A DNA stretch of 64,000 bases from Pedobacter punctiformis (GCF_027213715.1 NZ_JAPWGM010000003.1:124001-188000), one strand, 5' to 3'; shown: positions 18,164 through 27,730, counted from the stretch's first letter. Notes: generated from the letters alone by a model not told the origin. Translations and numbers: made by a program.

Positions 18164-18186
18164 GGTTCGCTTCCCGCCCCGAGTAC
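18164..18186 (+). repeat. attR: copy of the tRNA-Leu 3' end
   Basis: GGTTCGCTTCCCGCC at 18164-18178, continuing to GAGTAC at 18186, repeats 8700-8722 with one mismatch. No other tRNA sequence lies upstream of it, as expected for the distal att site left after integration. Confidence 0.85.
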
Positions 18187-18202
18187 AATAAACAAATCGA
18201 AC

Positions 18203-18231
18203 AAAAAGCCATCAGAAATGATGGCTTTTTT
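18203..18231 (+). terminator. displaced original tRNA-Leu terminator
   Basis: AAAAAGCCATCA (18203-18214) pairs with TGATGGCTTTTT (18219-18230) around a GAAA tetraloop, followed by T. It lies 17 bp after the tRNA-3'-end copy, the distance expected for a terminator of the uninterrupted tRNA gene, and has no gene of its own on the plus strand upstream. Confidence 0.85.
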
Positions 18232-18294
18232 GGCTTTCGTAAAAAATGATCAGGCTTATAATCGCATCAGTCTTACTGAAACAGATGAACTATT

Positions 18295-19350
18295 TTATTT
18301 GAATTTTATCTCGTCCAGGTTAATGGTATATACTTTATTTGCAGAATATTCATCATATTTTGCCTCAATAGCATTTCCGGATGTAAATTTTATTTTTTTA
18401 TCACAACCCGTTACGCAACTTTCAATATAAATAGGAAAATATAATTTTTTCTGTTTATCATATCCTAAAATATTTCCCCTGAAATAAGAAGCAATAATAA
18501 AACGGCTGTTTTCAATCGTTGTAGCAGTTGCACGATCACCGGTAATTTTAAATAAATCTTCTTTATAATAAGTACTGTAAATGGTTTCGGGAATATCCGA
18601 ATGTCCGTTTGCTAAATGATAATCAGCCTGGTTGTCCTTATCCCACTTAACTTCGTAATTTTTGTAGTAATCCGGACTTTTTTCTGCTGCTGCAGGCCGG
18701 TAAACCCATTTGCTTTCATTGGCATATTGGTACAATGCCTTTTTAATATCAGGGTATTTATCAAGTTGTTTATTTTCTGTAAATGAACCATCTATACAAT
18801 CATAGCACCTTAACGAATGCTCGCCTACATACCTCAGCGTGTAATATTCCATACTGTTTAAATCGAGCATGATAAAATTCAAGTCGATTGATGTTACAGC
18901 CTGCCCTTTAAAAGTTTCTTTCACCGTGAGTAAAACATAATCCTTATTGTTGATTTTCTTTTTTACAAAGTGGTTCGAATCCAGCTCGGTATAAGTGTAT
19001 TCATTTGCAAGCAAAGTATCTGTTTTTATTTGCCGGTATTGCCCATCGGACTTTATATATCTGGAAGCCGTGATAAAATTCGTATCTCCAACCAGAAAAT
19101 AACGGCTATGTGCTGATGCTTCAGCAGCATGAATCCCTATTGTTTCATCCCTGGCATTCTTAACTGAGTAAAGGGCTGCAGGTACAGCATTTTCCATCAT
19201 TTTATTGGCAATGCTCCCCTTCTCTATATTTGGATTGGTTCTGGAAATTGTATCACGAACATTATTCTGTGTATTTTTTTTGATTTCATTCCTGCAAGAA
19301 ATCATCAGCAACATACTTATAATGCCATATATTAATCTATTTTTCTTCAT
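18295..19350 (-). CDS. lipoprotein of unknown function
   Basis: From the chosen ATG at 19350 the product is 351 residues, starting MKKNRLIYGIISMLLMISC with a lipobox cysteine at residue 19. A further in-frame ATG at 19410 would put 20 charged residues before the signal peptide and is unlikely. The mature part is hydrophilic with no recognised domain; a paired-cysteine stretch (RCYDCIDG) and another (ESCVTGCDKKI) may form disulphides. It is the last gene of a minus-strand run of four (21996 to 18295) that all encode exported or membrane proteins. Function not assignable. Confidence 0.65.
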   Translation of the reverse strand: MKKNRLIYGIISMLLMISCRNEIKKNTQNNVRDTISRTNPNIEKGSIANKMMENAVPAALYSVKNARDETIGIHAAEASAHSRYFLVGDTNFITASRYIKSDGQYRQIKTDTLLANEYTYTELDSNHFVKKKINNKDYVLLTVKETFKGQAVTSIDLNFIMLDLNSMEYYTLRYVGEHSLRCYDCIDGSFTENKQLDKYPDIKKALYQYANESKWVYRPAAAEKSPDYYKNYEVKWDKDNQADYHLANGHSDIPETIYSTYYKEDLFKITGDRATATTIENSRFIIASYFRGNILGYDKQKKLYFPIYIESCVTGCDKKIKFTSGNAIEAKYDEYSANKVYTINLDEIKFK

Positions 19351-19426
19351 TAGTAGATGAGGAAATGCAAGTTTAATTTTTATGGTTCTGCAAATCAACA
19401 GGCACTTCATAATTGTTTAATTAAAA

Positions 19427-20260
19427 TTAATCGTTCATTTCACGCGAACTTACCCAAACTAATTTACCTTCCTTATTAAAATGATATGCATCCTGCCACC
19501 AGCGGGCTCCGCCGCGGCAAGCGGTGTACAACTGTTTCTTTTGTTTATTTATCGTAACATCACAAAGGCAGGAGCAATTGGATTTAGCATAATCAGGTTC
19601 CTTTAGAGCAGCAAATCTTTTGGTTTTAGAATTATAAAGGAAAATTTTGAAAGTCCTGTAAACGCCCATTCCGGCATCAGGTATAGAAAAAGCTACATCG
19701 TCATATCCATCAAAATTATAATCGGCAATAATACTCTGTCTTGAAAGAACCAAAGCATCGATAGAAGGCAATATCGTAGTTGTTTTCGTTCCATCAGGAT
19801 AGCTGATTGTTAATTTGTCATCGTTAAAACTATTAAAGGAAAGTAAAACATCATGCAAAAGATATTTGTCGTTACCATTGGGCTCTTCCCCTTTTCCTCC
19901 AACCTGTTCAAGCCTAAAACGTTTCCCGTCTTTTTTCCGCTCATACCAAATATCAAATACATCCTGAAGTCCCGATATAGTAAGCCCATAGCTTCCATTA
20001 ACCTTTCCGTCTATAATTTCATCCCACACGTAGGTATCAAAAGTTGGTTTAACAGTAAGATTAGTTACATAACTTTTTATTTTTAAGGGTATAATACCTT
20101 TTTGTCCCTTGTACTGCACACAAGCGCCCTTGCCTCCTGTTCCAAAATAAATTTGGAGAGAGAATTCTTTTGTTTCACCTGCAGATTTCAAAGTAAACGG
20201 CTGTGCATTTACATTGATCATCAATACGGATAACAGCATTATAAGTAAAAACCTTTTCAT
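19427..20260 (-). CDS. secreted XAC2610/VCBS-like protein
   Basis: The 277-residue product has a signal peptide (MKRFLLIMLLSVLMINVNAQ). The C-terminal half carries a calcium-loop-like motif DYNFDGYDDVAFSIPDAG, then a paired Cys region (SNCSCLCDV) and the ending CRGGARWWQDAYHF. This layout resembles the XAC2610-related group of periplasmic proteins with one FG-GAP/VCBS-type DxDxDG loop. The start ATG shares a base with the stop of the preceding gene (TAATG at 20260), so translation is coupled. Role unknown; a structural or binding protein in the periplasm is the cautious reading. Confidence 0.7.
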   Translation of the reverse strand: MKRFLLIMLLSVLMINVNAQPFTLKSAGETKEFSLQIYFGTGGKGACVQYKGQKGIIPLKIKSYVTNLTVKPTFDTYVWDEIIDGKVNGSYGLTISGLQDVFDIWYERKKDGKRFRLEQVGGKGEEPNGNDKYLLHDVLLSFNSFNDDKLTISYPDGTKTTTILPSIDALVLSRQSIIADYNFDGYDDVAFSIPDAGMGVYRTFKIFLYNSKTKRFAALKEPDYAKSNCSCLCDVTINKQKKQLYTACRGGARWWQDAYHFNKEGKLVWVSSREMND

Positions 20261-21303
20261 TATTTTTCTTTTTTCAATTCTTCCGGATATTTTTGATATC
20301 CGTTGTAATGGTATGATTTTTCAGAACCTTCGCCACAAACCGTATAAAAAATACTGGAAGTTGAAACGTCATTTTCTGAAAAACGGGCATTGCCTTTGGT
20401 TACAGGTTCTAATTTGACATATTTCCTCAAATAATGGTCTGCATTATATTGGTTTTGACGGTAATATTCTTCGTTTTCTGCGGCATGTTTACTAATGTAT
20501 TCATTTGATGCCTCATTGTAAACATAATTCAGAGAATCTGGCGGAGTGAAAGAATTATAATGCTTATTAACAAAAAGTACATCTTCCACACGATCTTTTG
20601 AAATATAATATTGTTTTTTCCACTCCAAAACTTCTAACCATTGCTGCTGATCTTCGTTGGACTGTTGTTTTAAAAAATCTTTATTGCCTAAATATCCTGC
20701 TAGCTTCAAAACTGTTTTATCCTTAAGCGCAGAGATCATTCCTTTAAAATTTTCATAATAATGCGTTGGCTTGTTATATATCAAAATAAAATCATTGTAA
20801 CCTTTATCATTATTATACAGCCACGAATAATTGATCTTTTCCCCGCTCCATTGGGCTTCTTCAAGTATTGAAAGCACCATGTTTTTAGGTTTCTTTTTGG
20901 CTTCATATACAAATGGTCCATCAAAACAATTGGCATCTTTATTAAACACTCTTTTTATGCTTTCACCCTCAAATTGTACAAAAGTTTTTCCACCCCGGTC
21001 AAAACCTGAAAAATTTACCCTTGTACCATTTGCCATACTTTTATTTTGATAAGCATAAACTTCAAATAACTTTGGCTTATCGGGAGAAAAAAGTAAGTAA
21101 TCTTTTTCAAAACCATAATTACCAAAAATTGCTGTGGCATAACCGTATAATAGAAATTTACCATCATCAAACAGGTAAATCCCTTCTGTAGTACTACCGT
21201 AACGTCCGCTTAGTTGTTTGTAACGCAAATCTTTATTGTTTTGTTGAGCAAATCCATAAGTTATAAAAAATGATACTGCACATAATGCTATAAATCTTTT
21301 CAT
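20260..21303 (-). CDS. secreted protein of unknown function
   Basis: This 347-residue protein has a signal peptide (MKRFIALCAVSFFITYGFAQ). No known domain could be recognised. The N-terminal part (LSGRYGSTTEGIYLFDDGKF) suggests a beta-rich lipocalin-like start, and the rest is Tyr- and Lys-rich (YYRQNQYNADHYLRKYVKLE). It lies 6 nt after the membrane protein gene upstream and overlaps the next gene by one base, so it belongs to a tightly packed operon. Confidence 0.65.
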   Translation of the reverse strand: MKRFIALCAVSFFITYGFAQQNNKDLRYKQLSGRYGSTTEGIYLFDDGKFLLYGYATAIFGNYGFEKDYLLFSPDKPKLFEVYAYQNKSMANGTRVNFSGFDRGGKTFVQFEGESIKRVFNKDANCFDGPFVYEAKKKPKNMVLSILEEAQWSGEKINYSWLYNNDKGYNDFILIYNKPTHYYENFKGMISALKDKTVLKLAGYLGNKDFLKQQSNEDQQQWLEVLEWKKQYYISKDRVEDVLFVNKHYNSFTPPDSLNYVYNEASNEYISKHAAENEEYYRQNQYNADHYLRKYVKLEPVTKGNARFSENDVSTSSIFYTVCGEGSEKSYHYNGYQKYPEELKKEK

Positions 21304-21309
21304 TCAGTT

Positions 21310-21996
21310 TTACTTATTGTCTATAAAATATATCAATCCGTTCATGAATAAAATCATGACTAAAACACCTATACCTAAAATAAAAAGGGCTACCTGTACA
21401 GGAGTCATTTTGTTTATCAGCGAATATTTTATTTTCTCACCTTTTACCACATAAACTCCAAAATTTGGAATAATATTGGGCCTTGCTATATTTTTTAATA
21501 TTTTTTTATTAAAATGCATATCGATATAAGGTTTGATAAACTCAACAAAGGCGTCCAGTTCGTCTATATCCTCCTGTGTAGAAAATGGTGCAAATGCCGC
21601 ATTTCCCACCCTTATTTTAATAACCTCTTGCTTCGTTTTAATTGTTAAATAACGCAATCCTGCATTTCCAATATTCTTTATCATTTTGATATCTTCAAAA
21701 TGCAGATTATACGTTATGTCTTTAAATTTTATATCAAGCTGCTCGTTTTCAATTTTTATGTCCCATTTGTTATTCCTTATTTTTTTAACCAATTGTTTTA
21801 AAATAAGGGTACTTATGGCGACTGTTAATGTTGCTGAAAAAACAAGACCAGACAAAAAGTATCCGTTTGGAAAAATCAGATTGATTGCATATAAAGTTCC
21901 CAGCATGATTATTAGCGACGGAATAATTAATAATAAGGCTAACCTGAGTTCTGTTTTGGCATCAAGCCCGCGAAACGTAAAAACTGTATTTCTCAT
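21310..21996 (-). CDS. membrane protein with PH-like soluble domain, unknown function
   Basis: The 228-residue protein has two N-terminal membrane segments (about residues 17-38 and 45-65), a soluble middle domain of about 120 residues with a possible pleckstrin-like pattern (NEQLDIKFKDITYNLHFEDI, then YLTIKTKQEVIKIRVG), and a C-terminal membrane helix (QVALFILGIGVLVMILF). It is the first gene of the four-gene operon to 18295. No family assigned; a membrane platform for the exported partners is conceivable. Confidence 0.65.
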   Translation of the reverse strand: MRNTVFTFRGLDAKTELRLALLLIIPSLIIMLGTLYAINLIFPNGYFLSGLVFSATLTVAISTLILKQLVKKIRNNKWDIKIENEQLDIKFKDITYNLHFEDIKMIKNIGNAGLRYLTIKTKQEVIKIRVGNAAFAPFSTQEDIDELDAFVEFIKPYIDMHFNKKILKNIARPNIIPNFGVYVVKGEKIKYSLINKMTPVQVALFILGIGVLVMILFMNGLIYFIDNK

Positions 21997-22056
21997 TGGT
22001 TACCGACTGGAATTTTCAAATATTGAGATTTTATCGTTGAACTTATACCAGAAATA

Positions 22057-22089
22057 CTACCAACCTTCGCCGATAGACGAAGGCGGTAG
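22057..22089. repeat. REP-like palindrome
   Basis: CTACC...CCTTCG and CGAAGG...GGTAG are arranged as an imperfect hairpin (22057-22089). Such GC-richer palindromes between genes resemble dispersed repeats of Sphingobacteriaceae. It is the only copy of this version seen in the window. Confidence 0.4.
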
Positions 22090-22247
22090 GAATCGAAGCG
22101 TAATTATTCAATTTTATACAAAAGCTCAATGGAAAAACCGAGCGTGAAATTTGCAATTCAGTATGATTTATCAATTATATTTCAGGCTGATACACTCTGT
22201 TAAATCGTAGTTTACTTTTACGGTTAACAAGAGCATATTAATAGCTA

Positions 22248-22275
22248 TATTAATTCATGCATTTGTGAATTAATA
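22248..22275. promoter_or_regulatory. perfect 10-bp inverted repeat upstream of the DUF4932 gene
   Basis: TATTAATTCA (22248-22257) and TGAATTAATA (22266-22275) are exact reverse complements with an 8-nt centre, about 210 bp before the start at 22488. It could be an operator or a hairpin; no T-run follows. The remainder of 22090-22487 shows nothing else clear. Confidence 0.35.
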
Positions 22276-22487
22276 TTTAAATGTAGCAATAGAAAACTTC
22301 TTAAAAAAGTTAAATTAATATTCGATGGCTTTCATCCCATATCCGTAGCCTTTAACAAAATATTTGTAAATGTTTTTTTTTAAAAATGCAGATGGACGTT
22401 AAGACTATTAACCAACAAATTTTTTAATAATACTATTCATTTATATTTGTTTAATAAAAAATGGGAAATTGCATCTAAATAAAAGAA

Positions 22488-23867
22488 ATGAAAAAAATAA
22501 TTTTACTTCTATTCAGCACTATCTTTTTTTGTTCTTGTTATGTTTCAAAAAACCTGAAAAGCGAACAGATAAATAATTCGTGGTTTGCTTCGTTTGATGG
22601 ATATAACGGAAAAGAGAAAATCAAATTCAAATCGCAGGAAAATAAGCTGGTTTATCTAAGTTCTCAATTAGAAAACTCTTCAGGAAAATTGGAATTACTA
22701 AATAAAAATGAAGTAATTCCGAAAATAAACAAGGTAAATCACAATAAATTTCCTTTAAATAAAAACGTAGAAATTCAAATTATTGGAACACATGCAAAGG
22801 GCTCGTTTGCTTTGAAGTATCCTGTTTTAGAAATCAAAAAAATCAAAGTCAATTATAATCCAAATGTTGAATTATTGGCCTTAAGTAATTTCCTCATTAA
22901 TTATGAAGATTTCAATGGCATTTCTGAAAAACAAACTTTTAATATAAATGGTAAAGATGTTAAAGTAAAAGATTTTTATGCCTTAACACTAAAAATTGCA
23001 AATGAATTTAAGCCATATTTAAAATCCAAAAATCTTGAAACGATAAAATCTTATCTTGATAAAGATTTTTATCTGCATTTTTCAAATTTTGTATTGAGTC
23101 TGGATAATTTCCCCAATGCAATAGTTAAACCAGACAATAAATTTCTAAGTCACTTTTCATCTTTAGATGATGCAAAGCATTTTGTAACTGCTTTCAATGA
23201 CTTTTGTAAAGAGATTCGATTTGAAAATTACCTGGAAAAATACAAACCTTATTATGAGGAAATGATTTCTGAGGTCTCAAAAAATATCCCTAAAGAAAAT
23301 TTCATTACGGAAATGGAACACTTTTATGGTAAAGAAATAGAAAATTACAACTTGTATCCGAGTTTGACAGTTCCTTTTAGCCAGGGCTTTGCTGTTGGAA
23401 ATGATAATATGATTGGAAATGTCTTCGGAAGTTTCAACGTACCTGAAAAAATAGAAAATCCTTCCAGCTTGAATTTAGGGTTTGATAATACCATATCTTT
23501 AAGAACAGTTTGTATCCATGAGTTTGGGCATTGTTTTGTAAATCCGGTGGTAGATAAAGTGGACGAAAAAATTATTCAGTCAAAAGAATATCTTTTTGAT
23601 CCTATCAAGAGTAAAATGTCTGAACAAGGTTATAACCAATGGAAAATATGCCTTTACGAGCATTTCAACAGAGCAGGCGAAGTGGTTATCGCCAGATTAA
23701 TAAAAGATGATAAGAAAGCAGAGCAGATTTTAAAAGACAATGTTGAAAACAGATCGTATATCTATTTACCCCAAATTGTAGAAAAACTGGAATATTGGTA
23801 TAACAATGAATATTTTACTAAAACTTACGACCAAAAAATAAGCGAAATTATTTCTCAATTTCATTAA
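22488..23867 (+). CDS. DUF4932-type zinc metallopeptidase-like lipoprotein
   Basis: The 459-residue protein starts with a lipoprotein signal (MKKIILLLFSTIFFCSC, lipid Cys 17). Near residue 345 it has the zinc-binding motif HEFGH (TVCIHEFGHCFVNP), followed about 50 residues later by EHFNRAGEVVIARL, which contains a candidate third zinc ligand Glu. The arrangement fits the DUF4932 group of Bacteroidota putative metalloproteases. It is expected in the envelope facing the periplasm or outside. The gene stands alone. Substrate and activity are not known. Confidence 0.75.
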   Translation: MKKIILLLFSTIFFCSCYVSKNLKSEQINNSWFASFDGYNGKEKIKFKSQENKLVYLSSQLENSSGKLELLNKNEVIPKINKVNHNKFPLNKNVEIQIIGTHAKGSFALKYPVLEIKKIKVNYNPNVELLALSNFLINYEDFNGISEKQTFNINGKDVKVKDFYALTLKIANEFKPYLKSKNLETIKSYLDKDFYLHFSNFVLSLDNFPNAIVKPDNKFLSHFSSLDDAKHFVTAFNDFCKEIRFENYLEKYKPYYEEMISEVSKNIPKENFITEMEHFYGKEIENYNLYPSLTVPFSQGFAVGNDNMIGNVFGSFNVPEKIENPSSLNLGFDNTISLRTVCIHEFGHCFVNPVVDKVDEKIIQSKEYLFDPIKSKMSEQGYNQWKICLYEHFNRAGEVVIARLIKDDKKAEQILKDNVENRSYIYLPQIVEKLEYWYNNEYFTKTYDQKISEIISQFH

Positions 23868-24023
23868 AATATTACTGTATTCAATGGCTTGATGTCGTTC
23901 CGGATTTTACAGGTTTACTGTAAGATTAGATAAAATCAATGCTTTCCTTCATAACACCTCCATTTTATATCAGAAAAATGTTGAGGCGTATCCTTAAAAA
24001 TAAAAGGTATCTTCACCGAAATT

Positions 24024-24344
24024 ATGGGTTACGCAAAAGAAAGAGGAAAACTGGAAAAGTTGTCCGAAAACATTAATGGTTTAGCTATTTATAACGAAAA
24101 AAGTTTAGCCATCCTAAATGACAGTTATGAAAAATATTCGCACTCGGTTAGAATATTAAAAAACAAAGTGCCTGATTTATTTGGCTCACTTTATGAAAAT
24201 GAGTTACAGGACATCAAAAAAGGCAGAAAATTGCTTAAAGAAAGTGAAACAGACGAATTACGCCAGCAAAATTTTCTTGAATATAAAAACCTGATCCAAA
24301 TTGCTTTAGAGAAAACCATTCAGGTTACAAAAGACGCTAAGTAG
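24024..24344 (+). CDS. small helical protein, unknown
   Basis: This 106-residue protein is charged and helical throughout (ERGKLEKLSENINGLA, EYKNLIQIALEKTIQVTKD), with no signal, membrane segment or recognised domain. The coding nature is supported only by length, start position and the terminator shortly after its stop (24386-24414). It could be a small cytoplasmic or four-helix protein. Confidence 0.5.
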   Translation: MGYAKERGKLEKLSENINGLAIYNEKSLAILNDSYEKYSHSVRILKNKVPDLFGSLYENELQDIKKGRKLLKESETDELRQQNFLEYKNLIQIALEKTIQVTKDAK

Positions 24345-24385
24345 AGGGAAAAATCAATTATAGATTCCCACCTCTTTAAAAAATG

Positions 24386-24414
24386 AAAGCCATTCATAAG
24401 TTATGAATGGCTTT
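24386..24414. terminator. bidirectional terminator between convergent genes
   Basis: AAAGCCATTCATAA (24386-24399) and TTATGAATGGCTTT (24401-24414) are exact reverse complements with A- and T-rich flanks. It lies between the plus gene ending at 24344 and the minus gene ending at 24431, so it can serve both. Confidence 0.8.
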
Positions 24415-24430
24415 TGTAATTCTGCCTTAT

Positions 24431-26446
24431 TTATAACAACCCCCGTTTTCTGAGCATTGGTTTAATATCCGGATTATGACCTCTGAAATTATAAAACATT
24501 TTTCCTAAATCTTCAGTATTGCCTTTAGATAAAATCATGTCCCGGAAACGTTGTCCATTAGCTCTGCTTAAACCTCCATGCTCTTCAAACCACGAGTAAG
24601 CATCATTTTCGAGCATCGATGTCCAGCTGTAAGCATAATAACCTGCGGCATAGCCATTACTCCAAATGTGCAGAAAATAACTTGAGCGGTAGCGCGGTGG
24701 CACGTAAGACAAATCTAAATGTGTTTTCTTTAACGCATCAGTTTCAAACTTATCTACATCCTGCAAAGGTGCATTTGGCGCCAGGGTGTGCCATTGCAAA
24801 TCCAATTCAGAAGCAGCTAAGGCTTCTGTAAAAATATAACCTTCATTAAACGAACCTGCCTTTTTAATTTTGTCCAAAAGCGCCTGTGGCATAGCAGCCC
24901 CCGTTTGATAATGAACAGCATAGTTTTTTAACACCTTTGGATCTGATGCCCAATGTTCATTAAACTGAGAAGGAAATTCTACATAATCGCGTGCAACATT
25001 AGTACCTGATAAACTAGGATACTTCTGATTGGCAAAAAGGCCATGTAAACCATGTCCAAATTCATGGAACATCGTTGTTACATCATCAAAACTAATTAAA
25101 GCGGGTTTACCTGCCTCAGGTTTAGTAAAATTACATACATTATAAATGACAGGTTTGGTACCAAATAATTTAGATTGAGTAACCAAATTATCCATCCATG
25201 CGCCACCATCTTTATTGTCTCTTTTGAAATAATCACAGTAAAACAAGGCAATCTGACTTCCATCTTTATCAAAAACATCAAACACGCGAACGTCTTCCTG
25301 ATAAACCGGTAAGTCTTTGCGTTCTTTAAAACTAATCCCATAAAGCAAATTTGCTGCATAAAATACACCATTCTGCAGCACTTTATTCAGTTCAAAATAA
25401 GGTTTTACCTCGTTCTCATCTAAATTATACTTTGCTTTACGCACTTGCTCTGCATAATAATCCCAGTCCCATGGTTCAACCTTAAAGCCATCCTTTTGCT
25501 GATCAATTACAGCCTGAATATCTGCAGCCTCGCCTTTTGCCTTTGCCGTTGCTGCAGGAACAATTTTACTAAAGAATTCTTCTACTGCTTCGGGTGTTTT
25601 AGCCATTTGATTTTGAAGTTTCCAGGCAGCATAATTTTTATAACCAAGCAACTGCGCCTGCGAGGCACGAATTTGAGCAATTCGTGAAATGATCTTACGG
25701 GTATCGTTCGCATCTCCTTTCTCAGCACGGTTCCATGAAGATTCAAAAAGTTTTTGACGAGCTGCACGGTCTGCCATAGATTGCAATTCGGGTTGTTGAG
25801 TCGTATTTTTTAATCCTTTACCCGCAGCCTGTAATTGTGCTGTAAATTTAGCACTCAAAGATGATTCTTCTTTATTCAACTCCTTTAGCTTTTCCTTATC
25901 AACATCTGATAATTTCGCCCCGGCCAGCTCAAATTTTTGGTAATAATATTCCAATAATCTTTCAGATTCTGCATCAAGCTTCAGTTCAGACCGTTTTTGA
26001 TAAATAGCCTCTACCCTTTTAAATAACTTCGTATTCAAATAAATTGCATCGCTATTGGCCGTTAGCTTCGGTGCTTCTTCTTCCTTTACTTTTTGCAGTT
26101 CGGGATTCGTATTTGCACCTGTTAATAAAGTAAACACCATATTTACCCGGCTTAAAAGTTGTCCGCTCTTTTCAATTTCCAATATGGTATTCTCAAATGT
26201 TGGCGCTTCCTTATTTTCGGCAATCTTTTCAATTTCGGCCATTTGCTGCTTCATGCCTTCTTCCAGTGCGGGTTTAAAATCAGTATTTTTAATTTTATCA
26301 AAAGCAGGTGCATGAAAAGGCAGTTTACTTTCTGCATAAAACGGATTAGAACTAGAAAATGCTTCTGCATTATCTTCTGTTTTGTTGTTACAGGCACTTA
26401 TAACAGCGAGTAATGCCAACATGGGCAGGTAAGATTTTTTTTTCAT
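24431..26446 (-). CDS. dcp: M3-family metallopeptidase, peptidyl-dipeptidase type lipoprotein
   Basis: The 671-residue lipoprotein (MKKKSYLPMLALLAVISAC, lipid Cys 19) has the M3 catalytic domain with zinc motif HEFGHGLHGL around residue 460 and the downstream Glu in RDYVEFPSQFNEHW, both typical of the Dcp/oligopeptidase A group. The N-terminal half is helical, as in M3 enzymes (SGQLLSRVNMVFTLLTGANT). It should release dipeptides from the C-termini of peptides. The lipid anchor places it in the envelope, unlike cytosolic E. coli OpdA. The length matches the family. Confidence 0.92.
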   Translation of the reverse strand: MKKKSYLPMLALLAVISACNNKTEDNAEAFSSSNPFYAESKLPFHAPAFDKIKNTDFKPALEEGMKQQMAEIEKIAENKEAPTFENTILEIEKSGQLLSRVNMVFTLLTGANTNPELQKVKEEEAPKLTANSDAIYLNTKLFKRVEAIYQKRSELKLDAESERLLEYYYQKFELAGAKLSDVDKEKLKELNKEESSLSAKFTAQLQAAGKGLKNTTQQPELQSMADRAARQKLFESSWNRAEKGDANDTRKIISRIAQIRASQAQLLGYKNYAAWKLQNQMAKTPEAVEEFFSKIVPAATAKAKGEAADIQAVIDQQKDGFKVEPWDWDYYAEQVRKAKYNLDENEVKPYFELNKVLQNGVFYAANLLYGISFKERKDLPVYQEDVRVFDVFDKDGSQIALFYCDYFKRDNKDGGAWMDNLVTQSKLFGTKPVIYNVCNFTKPEAGKPALISFDDVTTMFHEFGHGLHGLFANQKYPSLSGTNVARDYVEFPSQFNEHWASDPKVLKNYAVHYQTGAAMPQALLDKIKKAGSFNEGYIFTEALAASELDLQWHTLAPNAPLQDVDKFETDALKKTHLDLSYVPPRYRSSYFLHIWSNGYAAGYYAYSWTSMLENDAYSWFEEHGGLSRANGQRFRDMILSKGNTEDLGKMFYNFRGHNPDIKPMLRKRGLL

Positions 26447-26791
26447 TCTTATAATTGATTAAGGATGCATCATTTTATACTCATTGGTTTAATAAGCTAT
26501 AAATCGATGATTTCATGAATTAATAGTTAAGCATAAATAAATGTAAGAAATAATGACTAATAACAGGATTTCTGTCACAATATCATCTAAAAGTAACATT
26601 TCTACATGATTTGATTTTCATAATTATTGGTTTGAATTGAATACTTTGATTATAGTGCCTTATACTAAATTTGCAGTGTAATTTTCTGTACTATGTTCTG
26701 AACATTCAACACTTGGATTGCTTTTTAACATCTTAATCCCAATGGAATGGCAATTAAACCTTAATTTAGTATATTATTAGTACTTAGAGTT
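26447..26791. other. intergenic region without recognised elements
   Basis: This divergent region separates dcp from the AraC-type gene. It is AT-rich, contains likely promoters for both, and shows no gene, repeat or structured RNA that I can support. Confidence 0.5.
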
Positions 26792-27730
26792 ATGTTAACC
26801 AAGAATCCGGAGTTGTACACGGTAAGTAAAAGTGAGTCCTTAGAAGATTTTTATAACCGGTTAAAAATTAACCGGCCTGAAATGGTTATACCGAGTTTAA
26901 ACATGGTAAATGACATGGGTCATTTTAACGTGTTTAAAAGGTCTACTCACTGTACTCTTACCCCATCGCCCTATAACCGCAGAGATTTTTATAAAATTTC
27001 ATTGATTATTGGTTCCGGCATTCTGCATTATCCTGATAAAAGTATTGAGGTAAACGGTCGTGCGCTACTGTTTACCAATCCAAATATTCCTTATGCCTGG
27101 GAAGGCACTTCGGATAAACAGGCAGGCTACTTTTGTTTATTTACAGATAATTTTATCCATAACCGGAACGAAAGTTTAAGAGAATCTCTTTTATACCGCA
27201 TTAACGATAATCCGATTATTGAGATTAATGATGAACAGGAGGATTGTTTGAATGCTCTTTTTTGCAAAATGATGCAGGAAATGGATGGCGAATATGTGCA
27301 CAAATATGATCTTCTACGCAATTATGTTCAATTGATTGCACATGAAGCATTAAAAATTCTGCCTTCAGAAAACATCTCCAAACCCAGTAATGCAGCGGTA
27401 CGCTTAACCTCATTGTTTATAGAATTATTAGAGAGACAATTTCCGATTGGCTCTACCGATCATACTTTAGAACTTAAAACAGCCCATGATTTTGCCGGCA
27501 GGCTTTCAGTACACGTTAATCACTTAAACCATGCAGTAAAGGAAGTTACGGGTAAAACCACTTCTGAGCATATATCAAAACGGGTTGCAACCGAAGCTAT
27601 TGCTTTGTTAAAACATACAGAATGGAATATTGCCCAAATTGCCTATTGTTTGGGTTTTGAATATCCGGCTAATTTTAACATTTTTTTTAAGCGCCAGATG
27701 CAGTGTACGCCAAAATTTTTCAGAAAATAA
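26792..27730 (+). CDS. AraC-family transcriptional regulator
   Basis: The 312-residue protein has an N-terminal cupin-like sensor (DKSIEVNGRALLFTNPNIPY) and a C-terminal AraC domain with two helix-turn-helix motifs (HDFAGRLSVHVNHLNHAVKE and WNIAQIAYCLGFEYPANFNI, ending FKRQMQCTPKFFRK). It is a cytoplasmic one-component regulator. It stands alone; no clear target gene adjoins it. Confidence 0.9.
   Translation: MLTKNPELYTVSKSESLEDFYNRLKINRPEMVIPSLNMVNDMGHFNVFKRSTHCTLTPSPYNRRDFYKISLIIGSGILHYPDKSIEVNGRALLFTNPNIPYAWEGTSDKQAGYFCLFTDNFIHNRNESLRESLLYRINDNPIIEINDEQEDCLNALFCKMMQEMDGEYVHKYDLLRNYVQLIAHEALKILPSENISKPSNAAVRLTSLFIELLERQFPIGSTDHTLELKTAHDFAGRLSVHVNHLNHAVKEVTGKTTSEHISKRVATEAIALLKHTEWNIAQIAYCLGFEYPANFNIFFKRQMQCTPKFFRK

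Larger units (their letters stand above)
8700..18186. mobile_element. integrative element in tRNA-Leu with RT-nitrilase and AAA+/subtilase cargo
   Basis: The element of about 9.5 kb is bounded by copies of the tRNA-Leu 3' end. It carries an RT-nitrilase gene, a tyrosine integrase, a subtilisin-like protease and an AAA+ ATPase, and no plasmid transfer, phage structural or replication genes. It is therefore probably a passively moved defence-type island. The integrase lies in the middle rather than next to an att site. Its non-coding ends hold a terminator and a regulator relic (8723-9209) and, at 17766-18163, nothing I recognise. Just outside the right copy lies a strong hairpin (18203-18230) that fits as the original tRNA terminator. 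Confidence 0.8.
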
